Assembly (NCBI GenBank): GCA_049889655.1
Contig: JBMHCY010000003.1
Span: 1 to 64,000, forward strand
DNA: 64,000 nucleotides
Direction of reading: 5' to 3'
From: UBA1172 sp049889655
Lineage (GTDB): Bacteria > Pseudomonadota > Alphaproteobacteria > Puniceispirillales > UBA1172
A program made the translations under genes and the position numbers. Positions 1 through 7,912 of the stretch are shown piece after piece. The notes under the pieces are model-generated. The model saw only the letters and a program-made list of their open reading frames with translations. It was not told the origin of the DNA and searched no databases. Positions within the stretch are counted from its first letter, which is position 1. Every line of letters begins with the position of its first letter.

Positions 1-2
1 TC

Positions 3-92
3 TACAAATCCATGCAGAAACTGTCGCAGCTGGGCTTCATCAAGAAAATCGGCAGCCCCCGAAGCGGGACATACAAGCTCAACTTCGTTTAG
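3..92 (+). CDS. C-terminal end of an unidentified protein (partial)
   Basis: Only the last 29 codons are inside the window, ending at TAG 90-92; the start lies to the left. The tail contains LSQLGFI followed by a glycine/serine turn and SGTYKLNFV, which looks like the last helix and beta-wing of a winged-helix DNA-binding domain, as found in replication initiators and regulators of plasmids and islands. That reading is an inference from a very short segment. The reading frame is GC-rich, unlike the AT-rich gene that follows. Positions 93-232 after it hold no gene I can support. Confidence 0.4.
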   Translation, partial: YKSMQKLSQLGFIKKIGSPRSGTYKLNFV

Positions 93-232
93 TCGGGCCG
101 CTCAACACCCCTGGCGCCCGCAGCACCGACCGCGTGAGGGAGCGGATGCTGTTCCGCGTGTGGGGAGAGAAGATCAGCCACGGTATCTACAGTATCTAGT
201 CACGGCAGATCGCCAAAATGGGGAATGTTGAA

Positions 233-278
233 ATGGTAGCGGAGGAGGGACTTGAACCCCCAACACGTGGAATATGAT
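233..278 (+). repeat. Displaced copy of the tRNA-Met 3' half (att-like direct repeat, left)
   Basis: This stretch repeats 2530-2575 with three mismatches in 46 bp; the first 29 bp are identical. On the minus strand it reads as the anticodon loop, the 3' part of the anticodon stem, the T arm, the 3' acceptor strand and CCA of tRNA-Met. No 5' half follows (the sequence becomes AT-rich and unrelated from about 279), so it is not a functional tRNA. It is best read as the far attachment site left by integration at the tRNA. Confidence 0.75.
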
Positions 279-448
279 AAACTGATTAAACTTTTCTCAT
301 TTAATTTCAGTGTTTTGCTAGAAGATAAATCAGGTGCGCTAAAAACTGTGCTGATTATCATGATCTAAAATGTCGCCATAATCTTTGAAGTAACACTATT
401 CAAACTATCTCTAGAATATAGTCTTATAATATTGATTGAGGCATATTT

Positions 449-2515
449 ATGCGGCTTATAGCTTACTTTTTGTTTTGTCTTATTTTTTCCATAGGATTTG
501 CATCAGCATCCGCCTGGGATGCTGAAAACCAAATCAAAGGTGACAAAGACCATTTTCCTCCCTGTGGTTATGGCAAAGATACAAATGGGCCAAAAATAGG
601 GTTGATTGGTGACTCCTGGCTAGATTATGGCAGCGGCTGGTGTGGTGGGGCTGAACAGTTTTTTTCATCGATCACCAATAGCCGCTCATTTTTTAATGCT
701 GCAAAAGGCGGCGCATGGATTACCGGCACTAAAAAGAAGGATATCCAAAAGCAAGTTCTGCCTGGAAAACCAGATATTCTGATCATGAGCGGCGGGGGTA
801 ATGACCTGGCTAAATGTGGCAGCAACAAATTATGTCTTAACAAGACGCTTAACAAAATTATTTCTGCAGATGCTTCTGAGGGTGCATTGCTAGATTTGAT
901 AAAAAAATGGTCTCACGATAAAACAAAAGTTGTTTATATTTTCTCATCGGATCTACCCTATGCCCCCAAAAAATTAAAAAAGGTGTTAGCGACAGGTATT
1001 TTGGACGAACTCGCTGCGAGGTTAATCCATTATGATCAAATGTCTGCCCATTTCAAAGCCATTGACCTGAATGCGATTGCTGATGTTAAAGACAGAAGCC
1101 TGTGGACAAAAGATGGGTTTCATTTTTCTCCTGCAAGTTATCACTTTTTTTCGGAAGCTTCCCGGCTCTTTCTTATGCCTCACCAGGCCCAAACCACAGA
1201 AACAGCCTTGTCTAATCCTGACAGTCAGGAAGACAAGTTGTGCTCATATGCGATTGATAAAAGTGGCCTTGATGATAAAGGCAAGCCATATAAAGGTCGA
1301 TATTCTATGGGCAGTGTCATCATTCAAGCTGCTGACACAAGCGGCGATAGAAGAATTTCATTTGACAAAATGGAAGGGTTTGGCAAGCAGGAAAAAATTA
1401 GTTTTTCAACGCGTCTGTGGTTTGACGCAAATAATCAGTTGAACGGATGGTTTACTCCTTATACGTCCAAAAAGGCAAAGCATCAGGCCTTTGTCACAAC
1501 TGATGGACCGACCTATCGTGTGGTTGAAAAAGTTTCTGATTATGAAGGCGTTTATTCATTCCCTGACAATCATCCAAAGTGGCAAAACAATTACGAATTC
1601 CTCGTTTTCGATTGTTCTGGTGAACCTTCAGAAACGCAGGGATCAAATTACATCGAAATTGATGCGATTGACATTAACGGGCAAATGAACGAAAGCCACA
1701 ATATCCCCATCAAACTGCAAATTAAAACAGGTATTCCTGATGGAGAAGGCCCCTTCCCCACTGTGGTGATCCTACACGGATCAGGCAATATGCAGGATAC
1801 AGATGCTGAACTTGGGCAGTATCTTGTTGATCAGGGAATCGCCTGGATTGGTGTTTATTCCTATAACTCAAGAGGGCTTAAATGGCTCACCTACAAGGAA
1901 CGGCTTACCAAGTCTAACATTTTTGATCAGGTTTCAGATGCCTACAGAGTGTTGCATTTTATTGAGTCTGATCCCCGCTTTGATGAAAACAAAGTTGCTG
2001 TTACAGGGTTTTCATTGGGGGGGATGTCATCACTGATGACAGCCAGTCAGTCATTAACGGAAAAATTTAAAATTGGTAAGAAGGACTTTGTTTTTGCCCT
2101 CAATCAATATGGGCCGTGTTTTGTGTCCCCTGCTGACCCTAAAGCTGATTATAAAGTTTTCAATCTTTGGGGTACAGATGATCTTTCAACACCTGAAAAA
2201 TTGTGTATGAAGCATATGGAATATCAGCACGATAAAGGCCTGGACAGTGATCATGAATTTATCAAAGACGTCGCCCATGGCTGGTTCCGCGTCAATGACA
2301 GCATAGTGATTTCATCAGAAAGCCACTTCAGCTGTTTCATCGAAATGACTGCCAATGAAATCAGGTTACAAAACAAATCCTACACAAACAAAGATGAGGC
2401 CCACCTAATGAAAGCCATTCAAAAACCTTGCAAACATCGTGAAGGTATCAAAAATCAGCGGTCTGTCCTGGCACAGGAGCGTGCTGTTGAATTACTCATC
2501 AACGCGCTGAAATAA
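449..2515 (+). CDS. Secreted two-domain hydrolase: SGNH-like plus alpha/beta (dienelactone) hydrolase
   Basis: The 688-aa product begins with a signal peptide (residues 1-22, cut after ASA), so it is probably periplasmic or secreted. Residues 45-245 look like an SGNH/GDSL hydrolase: GDS at 54-56 with Ser56 as nucleophile, GGGND at 115-119, and the Asp-x-x-His pair D222/H225. A linker of about 170 residues with no fold I recognise follows. Residues 420-640 resemble a dienelactone-hydrolase/prolyl-oligopeptidase-type alpha/beta hydrolase: LHGSG oxyanion region (442-446), GFSLGG with Ser522, Asp577 or Asp578, and His610. A ribosome site (TGAGG, 437-441) supports the start. The gene is AT-rich, lies alone between the two tRNA-Met repeats, and ends 15 bp before the tRNA. 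The substrate is unknown; an esterase or carbohydrate deacylase role is plausible. Confidence 0.75.
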   Translation: MRLIAYFLFCLIFSIGFASASAWDAENQIKGDKDHFPPCGYGKDTNGPKIGLIGDSWLDYGSGWCGGAEQFFSSITNSRSFFNAAKGGAWITGTKKKDIQKQVLPGKPDILIMSGGGNDLAKCGSNKLCLNKTLNKIISADASEGALLDLIKKWSHDKTKVVYIFSSDLPYAPKKLKKVLATGILDELAARLIHYDQMSAHFKAIDLNAIADVKDRSLWTKDGFHFSPASYHFFSEASRLFLMPHQAQTTETALSNPDSQEDKLCSYAIDKSGLDDKGKPYKGRYSMGSVIIQAADTSGDRRISFDKMEGFGKQEKISFSTRLWFDANNQLNGWFTPYTSKKAKHQAFVTTDGPTYRVVEKVSDYEGVYSFPDNHPKWQNNYEFLVFDCSGEPSETQGSNYIEIDAIDINGQMNESHNIPIKLQIKTGIPDGEGPFPTVVILHGSGNMQDTDAELGQYLVDQGIAWIGVYSYNSRGLKWLTYKERLTKSNIFDQVSDAYRVLHFIESDPRFDENKVAVTGFSLGGMSSLMTASQSLTEKFKIGKKDFVFALNQYGPCFVSPADPKADYKVFNLWGTDDLSTPEKLCMKHMEYQHDKGLDSDHEFIKDVAHGWFRVNDSIVISSESHFSCFIEMTANEIRLQNKSYTNKDEAHLMKAIQKPCKHREGIKNQRSVLAQERAVELLINALK

Positions 2516-2529
2516 ACTGTATTGTGGCG

Positions 2530-2575
2530 ATGGTAGCGGAGGAGGGACTTGAACCCCCGACACGCGGATTATGAT
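2530..2575 (+). repeat. att-like direct repeat inside tRNA-Met (right)
   Basis: This is the resident copy of the 46-bp repeat, spanning the tRNA-Met anticodon loop to the encoded CCA plus one further base. It differs from the left copy at three positions (left 262, 268 and 272). Integrases of tRNA-targeting islands commonly recombine in this anticodon-loop to 3'-end segment, which keeps the tRNA functional after insertion. Confidence 0.75.
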
Positions 2576-2607
2576 TCCGCTGCTCTAACCAACTGAGCTA
2601 CTCCGCC
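2531..2607 (-). tRNA. tRNA-Met (anticodon CAT, elongator type)
   Basis: The minus strand folds into a complete 77-nt cloverleaf. It has a 7-bp acceptor stem beginning GGCGGAG (first pair G-U), a D arm GCTC/GAGC, an anticodon stem GCGGA/TCCGC enclosing loop ATCATAA (anticodon CAT), a five-base variable region, a T arm with TTCAAGT loop, discriminator A and encoded CCA. The lack of the initiator-type three G-C pairs in the anticodon stem and the paired acceptor end point to the elongator tRNA; an Ile2 (lysidine) tRNA is less likely. It is the integration target for the segment on its left. Confidence 0.93.
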
Positions 2608-2743
2608 CCAGAGAGAGAACTGGTCTCAAGGTGCTCCATTTTCTAGGCGATGCCGTCTCTCCGGTCAAGCGCAAATCGCTGCCTCGGGCCAGACAAATCA
2701 TCAGCCTTGATCCCATCCCGGGGAGCCGTCACCCCGCCCCGCC

Positions 2744-3316
2744 TCAGGCGGCCAGCCCCGCCGTTCTGTAGAGCATCGGCAGGTAATCTTCCAGCGGCGG
2801 CACATCCATCCCCGGCACCTTGCCCTGATCATCACAGCGGCGCACAAGCAGGATCTTGTCCACCCCGGGGATCGCCTCAAAGGCCTGGCGTTCATCTGCA
2901 TCCATGGGCCCGCCCTGCAGTTTCAGCGAATGCTTCGAGGCATCGGAAAGCCCGGCATGATACGCCTCATCCACAGCGCAGAGATAGCGTTTCGCCGCCA
3001 CATGATGCTTGACGCAATCCACCACAACCTGCGGGAAGACGCCCTCCAGCAGCATCGCCCCGGCATCCTCGTGCATCCTGTCCATGACATCATTCATGGC
3101 AAACGACCCCAGTTTTGAGGTGAAATGCCCGATATCGTGGATCAATGCCGCCACCACCGCGTCTTCCTCACCACCGGCCTCGGCGGTGAAATACGCTGTC
3201 TGGAGCATATGCTCGGCCATGGTTACGGGCTCGCCGAGATATTCCTCGGCCCCGTTCTCGCGAAAGATTTCGACAATCTTGTCGATGACAGCGCGGCGTT
3301 CGGTTTCATCCTTCAT
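2744..3316 (-). CDS. tmpB: HD-domain diiron oxygenase of the PhnZ/TmpB family
   Basis: This 190-aa protein matches the mixed-valence diiron HD oxygenases that cleave the C-P bond of alpha-hydroxyphosphonates. Visible features are a YLGE segment (Tyr26, Glu29), a ligand pattern His36, His60-Asp61, His82, His104/105 and Asp162/163, and the family-typical stretch from HHVAAKRYLCAVD to LQGGPM. TmpB oxidises (R)-1-hydroxy-2-(trimethylamino)ethylphosphonate to glycine betaine and phosphate. The assignment to TmpB rather than PhnZ rests on its partner: the upstream gene is a gamma-butyrobetaine-hydroxylase-like dioxygenase, as in the TmpAB pair, and not a PhnY-type enzyme. The start at 3316 has an AAGGAAA ribosome site and overlaps the end of tmpA by 11 bp, so the two are translationally coupled. 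Confidence 0.8.
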   Translation of the reverse strand: MKDETERRAVIDKIVEIFRENGAEEYLGEPVTMAEHMLQTAYFTAEAGGEEDAVVAALIHDIGHFTSKLGSFAMNDVMDRMHEDAGAMLLEGVFPQVVVDCVKHHVAAKRYLCAVDEAYHAGLSDASKHSLKLQGGPMDADERQAFEAIPGVDKILLVRRCDDQGKVPGMDVPPLEDYLPMLYRTAGLAA

Positions 3317-4454
3317 GGCTTTCCCTTTCCTTTTCCATAGCGGCCAGCGTTGAATGGAGCCCGTCCTTATCAGGATAGCAACCCTGCAACCAGCGCGAGC
3401 CCTCGCCGCTATAGCCCTTGCGGGCATGAAGCACGCGGGTGTTATCGACAACAAAACTTTCCCCCGGTGCGAGTTTGAAACTGATCTCCATCGCCGGGTC
3501 CTCAATGATCGCCGCAAAGCGACGCCAGGCAGCGTAATAATCCTGCATCCGGTCATAGGGGATATCGGTGAGCGCCGCCGCCGACCGGTTGTTGAAGCGG
3601 ATCGTCACCACTTCGCCATCGGGGGTTGTCTCGATCATCGGCTTGCGGGCATGGAGTGCGACACCGCTGCTGCCCTCATAAGAGAACCGCGCACAATGCC
3701 CGGCCAGAAGCCCGTAGGCCTCAGGGTCTTCTTCAAACAGCCGCTGTGCCGCCCGGAACCCATCAACGACGATGCTGTCACCGCCCGTTGCTGAATTTTC
3801 AAGGCAGTAGAGAATCTGCATCGACGGCACCGGATCACGGTAGGGATTGTCGGTATGCGCCTGCAGGCCGAGCCCGGTATAGGCGAGGTTGACAGGGTTG
3901 ACCTCTGTCCGCACCTCGAACCACTTGCCGTAATTGGTCTCACGGACATAGCCGAAGAGCCCCGCCACATCGAGCAGCGCGCCGCTTTTCACCGGGCCGT
4001 CTTCCAGTTTGGCAAAGCCGTGGCGGGCCAGCCCCTTGAGCCAGCGGTAACGGGCTTCCGCATCATCCCGGACATCGGCAAATGACGCGACAGCCATCGC
4101 CTCCCCCAGCCCTGCATCCCAGGTTTCGATATGATCAGCAAACCAGCACTGGCGGGCGGCATCGGGCTGATCATAGGCATGGGCGAGCAGCCAGTCTGCC
4201 GCAAAGGGAATATCGGCATCACGGTCCGAAAAGCCGATGCTGACAGCCTCGCCTTCAAGCCGGGCATTTCTGATCATGACGTTTTCCGGAATATCCTGAA
4301 TGGTGATAAGCCGCTGGCCATTGCCCGGGGCGCGGGTTTCCGCATCAGGCGCGTTGTCGCGCAGCCAGATGGCGTGAAACCGCATCACCCGGCCATCATC
4401 ACCGGTGCAGTGCAGACTGCCGCCATTATCACCGATTGAAACTGCTGTAATCAT
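3306..4454 (-). CDS. tmpA: Fe(II)/2-oxoglutarate dioxygenase, TmpA / gamma-butyrobetaine hydroxylase-like
   Basis: The 382-aa product has the two-part layout of gamma-butyrobetaine and trimethyllysine dioxygenases: an N-terminal DUF971-like domain (about 1-95, with WLRDNAPDAET) and a TauD/CsaB-type double-stranded beta-helix. Iron ligands are visible as His200, Asp202 (AHTDNPYRDP) and His343 (NTRVLHARKG). Next to a PhnZ/TmpB-like HD oxygenase the best reading is TmpA, which hydroxylates 2-(trimethylamino)ethylphosphonate at C1. Carnitine synthesis is the main alternative, but it would not explain the HD partner. The start at 4454 has a GAGGTG site. It lies 76 bp downstream of mnmA and could be cotranscribed or have its own promoter. 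Confidence 0.8.
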   Translation of the reverse strand: MITAVSIGDNGGSLHCTGDDGRVMRFHAIWLRDNAPDAETRAPGNGQRLITIQDIPENVMIRNARLEGEAVSIGFSDRDADIPFAADWLLAHAYDQPDAARQCWFADHIETWDAGLGEAMAVASFADVRDDAEARYRWLKGLARHGFAKLEDGPVKSGALLDVAGLFGYVRETNYGKWFEVRTEVNPVNLAYTGLGLQAHTDNPYRDPVPSMQILYCLENSATGGDSIVVDGFRAAQRLFEEDPEAYGLLAGHCARFSYEGSSGVALHARKPMIETTPDGEVVTIRFNNRSAAALTDIPYDRMQDYYAAWRRFAAIIEDPAMEISFKLAPGESFVVDNTRVLHARKGYSGEGSRWLQGCYPDKDGLHSTLAAMEKERESHEG

Positions 4455-4530
4455 CAAACACCTCGGAATGTGCCTAGCCCCATGAAGCGTATCACGGGCG
4501 GCAAACGCGTCAAGCCAAAGGTGTGCTAAG

Positions 4531-5724
4531 TCACGTCCCCGTGGGGGCAGCGGTGATCCAGCCGCCGCCCAGCAGGCGGTCGGGGTCGGCAGCATCATAG
4601 AGCGCCGCTGCCTGGCCCGTGGCGATCCCGAACTGCGGCATATCAAGGGTGATCTCGGCAACACCTTCAGGCGCATAGACACCATCTTTAGCATGGGGCC
4701 AGCCTGTCAGTCGCGCAGGCATGGCCGGGGCCGTGTTGCGGAGCCGGGCGAGCACCGGCTGATCTGCCTTCGGGGCCTCACCACCAAGCCAGTTGACGGC
4801 ATTGATCAGCACCTTGCGGCAGGCGAGCATCTCCCGCTCGCCAACAATCACCTGATGCTTTTCGGGGTTGATGCCGATCACATAGAGCGGGCCATCGGCT
4901 TCATCACGGTCCTTGATGCCGCCGATCCCGAGCCCCTTGCGCTGGCCGATCGTGTAATCGATGACGCCGTCATGCCGCCCCAGCACAGTGCCGTCATGAT
5001 AGATGATCTCGCCCGGTTCGACCGCCCCGGGGCGCAGCCGCCGAACCACATCACCATACCGGCCATTGGGCACAAAACAGATATCCTGACTATCCGGCTT
5101 TTCCGCCACCGAAAGCCCGAAACGGCGGGCATGATCACGGGTTTCGTTCTTGTCCATACCGCCAAGCGGAAAGCGGAGATAATCGAGCTGGTCCGGGGTC
5201 GTGGCAAACAGGAAATAGGATTGATCCTTGCCCGCATCGAGACCGCGACGCAGTACCGGGTGGCCGTCTTCCATCACGCGGCGGACATAATGACCGGTGG
5301 CGAGGCAATCAGCACCAAGATCACGGGCCGTGGCCAGGAGATCGGTGAACTTGACCGTCTGGTTGCAGCGCACGCAGGGGATCGGGGTTTCGCCGCGCAG
5401 GTAACTGTCGGCAAAATCATCCATCACCTGCTGGCGAAAGCGGGATTCGTAATCGAGCACATAGTGTTTGAACCCAAGCCGGGCGGCGACATTGCGCGCA
5501 TCGTGAATATCGATCCCGGCACAGCAGGCCCCCTTGCTGCGGATCGCTTCACCGTGGTCATAGAGCTGCAGGGTGATGCCGACAACATCATAGCCGGCTT
5601 CGTGGAGAAGCGCCGCTGTCACGGAGCTATCGACACCGCCGGACATGGCGACGACGACACGCGTCTCCGCCGGGGCCGCATCAAAGCCGAGAGAATTCAG
5701 CCCGTTGGAACCGGCCCCGTCCAT
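4531..5724 (-). CDS. mnmA: tRNA-specific 2-thiouridylase MnmA
   Basis: MnmA transfers sulfur to U34 of the tRNAs for Lys, Glu and Gln in the cytoplasm, using ATP to adenylate the base. The 397-aa protein shows the PP-loop SGGVDSSVTAALL near residue 30, the CVRC region with the first catalytic cysteine near 120, and the second in SQDICFVPNG. The ATG at 5724 is preferred over the adjacent GTG (5727) because AGGAG lies about six bases before it. It is the last member of a four-gene run that starts with cysE and supplies cysteine, a desulfurase and a ferredoxin, so the sulfur donor is probably the neighbouring desulfurase. Confidence 0.95.
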   Translation of the reverse strand: MDGAGSNGLNSLGFDAAPAETRVVVAMSGGVDSSVTAALLHEAGYDVVGITLQLYDHGEAIRSKGACCAGIDIHDARNVAARLGFKHYVLDYESRFRQQVMDDFADSYLRGETPIPCVRCNQTVKFTDLLATARDLGADCLATGHYVRRVMEDGHPVLRRGLDAGKDQSYFLFATTPDQLDYLRFPLGGMDKNETRDHARRFGLSVAEKPDSQDICFVPNGRYGDVVRRLRPGAVEPGEIIYHDGTVLGRHDGVIDYTIGQRKGLGIGGIKDRDEADGPLYVIGINPEKHQVIVGEREMLACRKVLINAVNWLGGEAPKADQPVLARLRNTAPAMPARLTGWPHAKDGVYAPEGVAEITLDMPQFGIATGQAAALYDAADPDRLLGGGWITAAPTGT

Positions 5725-5733
5725 CACGTCTCC

Positions 5734-6048
5734 TTAATCGTCGTCGGGCAGGCGAACCTTGAGCCCGTCCAGCGCATCGCTCATGGTGATCTGGCAGCCA
5801 AGCCGCGAGGTGGCCTCCAGCCCGAAGGCCAGATCCAGCATATCCTCTTCGTCGAGAGACGGCTTGCCCGTGGCCTCGACCCAGGCCTCATCAACAACAA
5901 CATGACAGGTGGCGCAGGAAAGGCTGCCGCCGCAGGTCCCCTCAATGCCGATGCCGTTGTCACGGCCGATTTCCATCACCGTAAGACCGTTATCCGCATC
6001 AAGCGTCACTTCCGAACCGTCACGTTTCACATAAGTTATTGATGGCAT
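5734..6048 (-). CDS. 2Fe-2S ferredoxin, ISC/adrenodoxin type
   Basis: The 104-aa protein has the adrenodoxin-type cluster motif C-x5-C-x2-C (CGGSLSCATC) and a fourth cysteine in RLGCQ, with the acidic helix DEEDMLDLAFGL between them. This family donates electrons to Fe-S assembly or to oxygenases. It lies between the cysteine desulfurase and mnmA with short gaps (9 bp to mnmA, 29 bp from the desulfurase), which argues for a role in sulfur transfer or cluster assembly. It could in principle also serve other electron acceptors. Confidence 0.88.
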   Translation of the reverse strand: MPSITYVKRDGSEVTLDADNGLTVMEIGRDNGIGIEGTCGGSLSCATCHVVVDEAWVEATGKPSLDEEDMLDLAFGLEATSRLGCQITMSDALDGLKVRLPDDD

Positions 6049-6077
6049 GATCTGACCCTTCTGCCTGTGGTTTAAAA

Positions 6078-7163
6078 TCAGGAATGCTTATAGAGATTGA
6101 TCAGGGCTTCGGCAAGCCTTTCGATATCGTCGGCAGTGGTTGCCCATCCCGATGAAATCCTGATCGCACAACCGGCAAGATCAGCCGCGCCCATGGCCTC
6201 CAGCACATGGCTTGTCCGCACTTTACCCGAAGAGCAGGCTGCCCCGGCACTGACCGCGATACCGGCCAGATCAAGCGCCATCACCTGGGTTTCGGCACCG
6301 CGACCGGGCAGTGCAAGGCAGGTGGTATTGGCCAGCCGTGGTGCGGCCTCGGCGATAATGACTGCATCACTGAGCCCGGCCTTGATACGGGCCTCGAGGT
6401 GATCCCGCAACGGCTGGCAATGGGCGGCAAACCCCGCCGGATCAGCAGCATCTGCCGCCGCACCGAACCCGACAATCCCGGCAACATTTTCTGTCCCCGG
6501 ACGGCGGTTGCGTTCCTGCCCGCCACCGCGGCTGAGCGGATTGGCAGCAATGCCTTCACGCTGGATCAGCACCCCGATGCCTGTCGGCCCGCCGATCTTG
6601 TGGGCGGAAAGAGACATCAGATCAAGCCCGAGCCTGGCGAAATCAAGCGGGATCTTGCCGAAACCCTGCACCGCATCGCTATGGACAAAAGCCCCGTGGC
6701 GGCGGGCCACGGCGATAATCTCCGCCAGCGGCTGAATGACCCCGGTTTCGTTATTGGCCGCCATCACCGAAACAAGACTGCCCTCTGGGGCATCGGCAAG
6801 GGCCGCCTCCAGGCTGATCAGATCAACCCGGCCTTCGGGATCAACCTTGAGCTGCACCGCCCCCGGGGCCGCTTCCAGCACAGCGGCGTGTTCGGTCGCA
6901 CCGACAAAGACCTGCGGCCAGTCCCGCATCAACGCCATGGCATTGGCTTCGGTCCCGCCTGAGGTGAAGATCAACTCTTCCGGCATCGCCCTGGCAAGCC
7001 CGGCAACCCGGGCGCGGGCATCTTCGACCTTGAGCCGTGCCTGCTGGCCGAAGCCGTGCACCGAAGACGGGTTCGCCGGGGCATCGAGCACGGCGATCAT
7101 GGCGTCTCTGGCCTCCGGCCGCAACGGGGCGGTGGCGTTATAATCCAGATAGGTTTCTAGCAC
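6078..7163 (-). CDS. Cysteine desulfurase (NifS/IscS family)
   Basis: This PLP enzyme removes sulfur from cysteine as a persulfide for Fe-S clusters and tRNA thiolation. The 361-aa protein opens with YLDYNATAPLRPEARDAM, has HSDAVQGFGK and the PLP-lysine segment SLSAHKIGGPTGIGVL, and carries the catalytic cysteine in a loop (SAGAACSSGK) like that of IscS and NifS. It is somewhat shorter than IscS (about 404 aa). It starts at a GTG that overlaps the last codons of cysE (GTGCTAG) without its own clear ribosome site, so translation is probably coupled to cysE. Whether it serves ISC assembly in general or mainly MnmA cannot be told from sequence. Confidence 0.92.
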   Translation of the reverse strand: MLETYLDYNATAPLRPEARDAMIAVLDAPANPSSVHGFGQQARLKVEDARARVAGLARAMPEELIFTSGGTEANAMALMRDWPQVFVGATEHAAVLEAAPGAVQLKVDPEGRVDLISLEAALADAPEGSLVSVMAANNETGVIQPLAEIIAVARRHGAFVHSDAVQGFGKIPLDFARLGLDLMSLSAHKIGGPTGIGVLIQREGIAANPLSRGGGQERNRRPGTENVAGIVGFGAAADAADPAGFAAHCQPLRDHLEARIKAGLSDAVIIAEAAPRLANTTCLALPGRGAETQVMALDLAGIAVSAGAACSSGKVRTSHVLEAMGAADLAGCAIRISSGWATTADDIERLAEALINLYKHS

Positions 7164-7912
7164 GATTTGGTTTTGTCCGACCCCGAGGTGCCCTCAGGGG
7201 TGACAATCCCCAGATCAGCATTGTCTTCATCCTGCTTGACCTCACCTTCAAGGGCATTGAGGCGAGACCGCAGGGACTGAACTTCATCAAGCAGGCCGCG
7301 GATAGCCAGCTCGCGGCTGTCGATCGAATTTTCCTCGGCGGTACCATAGGCGCGGAAAGCCGGGTTGGCCTCAGGCTTGCGCGACGATACCGGCCGTGCG
7401 GGAATACCGGTGACGGTGATGCATTCGGCCACATCCTTGACGACGACGGAATTGGCACCGATACGGGCACAACGCCCCACCGTGATCGGCCCCAGCACCT
7501 GCGCCCCGGCACCGATGATCACCCCGTCACCCACCGTCGGGTGGCGTTTGACCATGCGCTGGCTGTCGCTGTCGACACTCGGCATGACGCCGCCAAGGGT
7601 GACGCCGTGATAGAAGGTTACATCATCACCGATTTCGGCTGTCTCGCCGATCACGACACCCATGCCGTGGTCGATGAAGAACCGCCGCCCGATTTTCGCC
7701 CCGGGGTGAATCTCAATCCCGGTCAGGATGCGGGCAATCTGCATGAGAGCCCGGGCAACGACGTGAAGCCGCCACTGCCAAAGCCGATGCGCGAGGCGAT
7801 AGACAAGCATGACGTGCACTGACGGGTAGAGCAACAGCACGCTGAGCTTACCGCCGGCCGCCGGATCGCGGTCGATCACTGAATTCAATTCTTCCAGGAA
7901 TGCGGAAATCAT
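7157..7912 (-). CDS. cysE: Serine O-acetyltransferase
   Basis: CysE makes O-acetylserine from serine and acetyl-CoA, the committed step of cysteine synthesis. The 251-aa protein has the helical N-terminal part followed by left-handed beta-helix hexapeptide repeats, with IEIHPGAKIGRRFFIDHG and ETAEIGDDVTFYHGVTLGG as family signatures, and IPARPV at the end of the catalytic region. The C-terminal 60 residues are a charged, coiled-coil-like extension (LDEVQSLRSRLNALE). It is the first gene of the cysE, desulfurase, ferredoxin, mnmA run and faces away from the alpha/beta hydrolase gene at 8087; the 174 bp between them should hold both promoters. Confidence 0.93.
   Translation of the reverse strand: MISAFLEELNSVIDRDPAAGGKLSVLLLYPSVHVMLVYRLAHRLWQWRLHVVARALMQIARILTGIEIHPGAKIGRRFFIDHGMGVVIGETAEIGDDVTFYHGVTLGGVMPSVDSDSQRMVKRHPTVGDGVIIGAGAQVLGPITVGRCARIGANSVVVKDVAECITVTGIPARPVSSRKPEANPAFRAYGTAEENSIDSRELAIRGLLDEVQSLRSRLNALEGEVKQDEDNADLGIVTPEGTSGSDKTKSC

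Larger units (their letters stand above)
233..2575. mobile_element. Putative tRNA-Met-associated island or island remnant
   Basis: A 46-bp direct repeat bounds this 2.3-kb segment. The right copy is part of the intact tRNA-Met gene, and the left copy is a displaced 3' half of the same tRNA. This is the classic footprint of a tyrosine integrase that uses the 3' end of a tRNA gene as its attachment site. The segment between is clearly more AT-rich than the rest of the window and carries a single gene, for a secreted hydrolase. No integrase is present, so it is either a remnant, an element mobilised in trans, or the last part of tandem islands continuing left of the window. Confidence 0.55.

Noticed and set aside
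3..232. Integrase or replication gene at the left edge
   Set aside because: Only 29 codons are present, without integrase active-site residues. A second short open frame running to a TAG at about 200 has no family features.
4693..6042. Long open frame on the plus strand opposite mnmA and the ferredoxin gene
   Set aside because: It is 449 codons long but lies antisense to two genes with clear catalytic motifs, has no family pattern, and is explained by the GC-rich codon use of the opposite strand.
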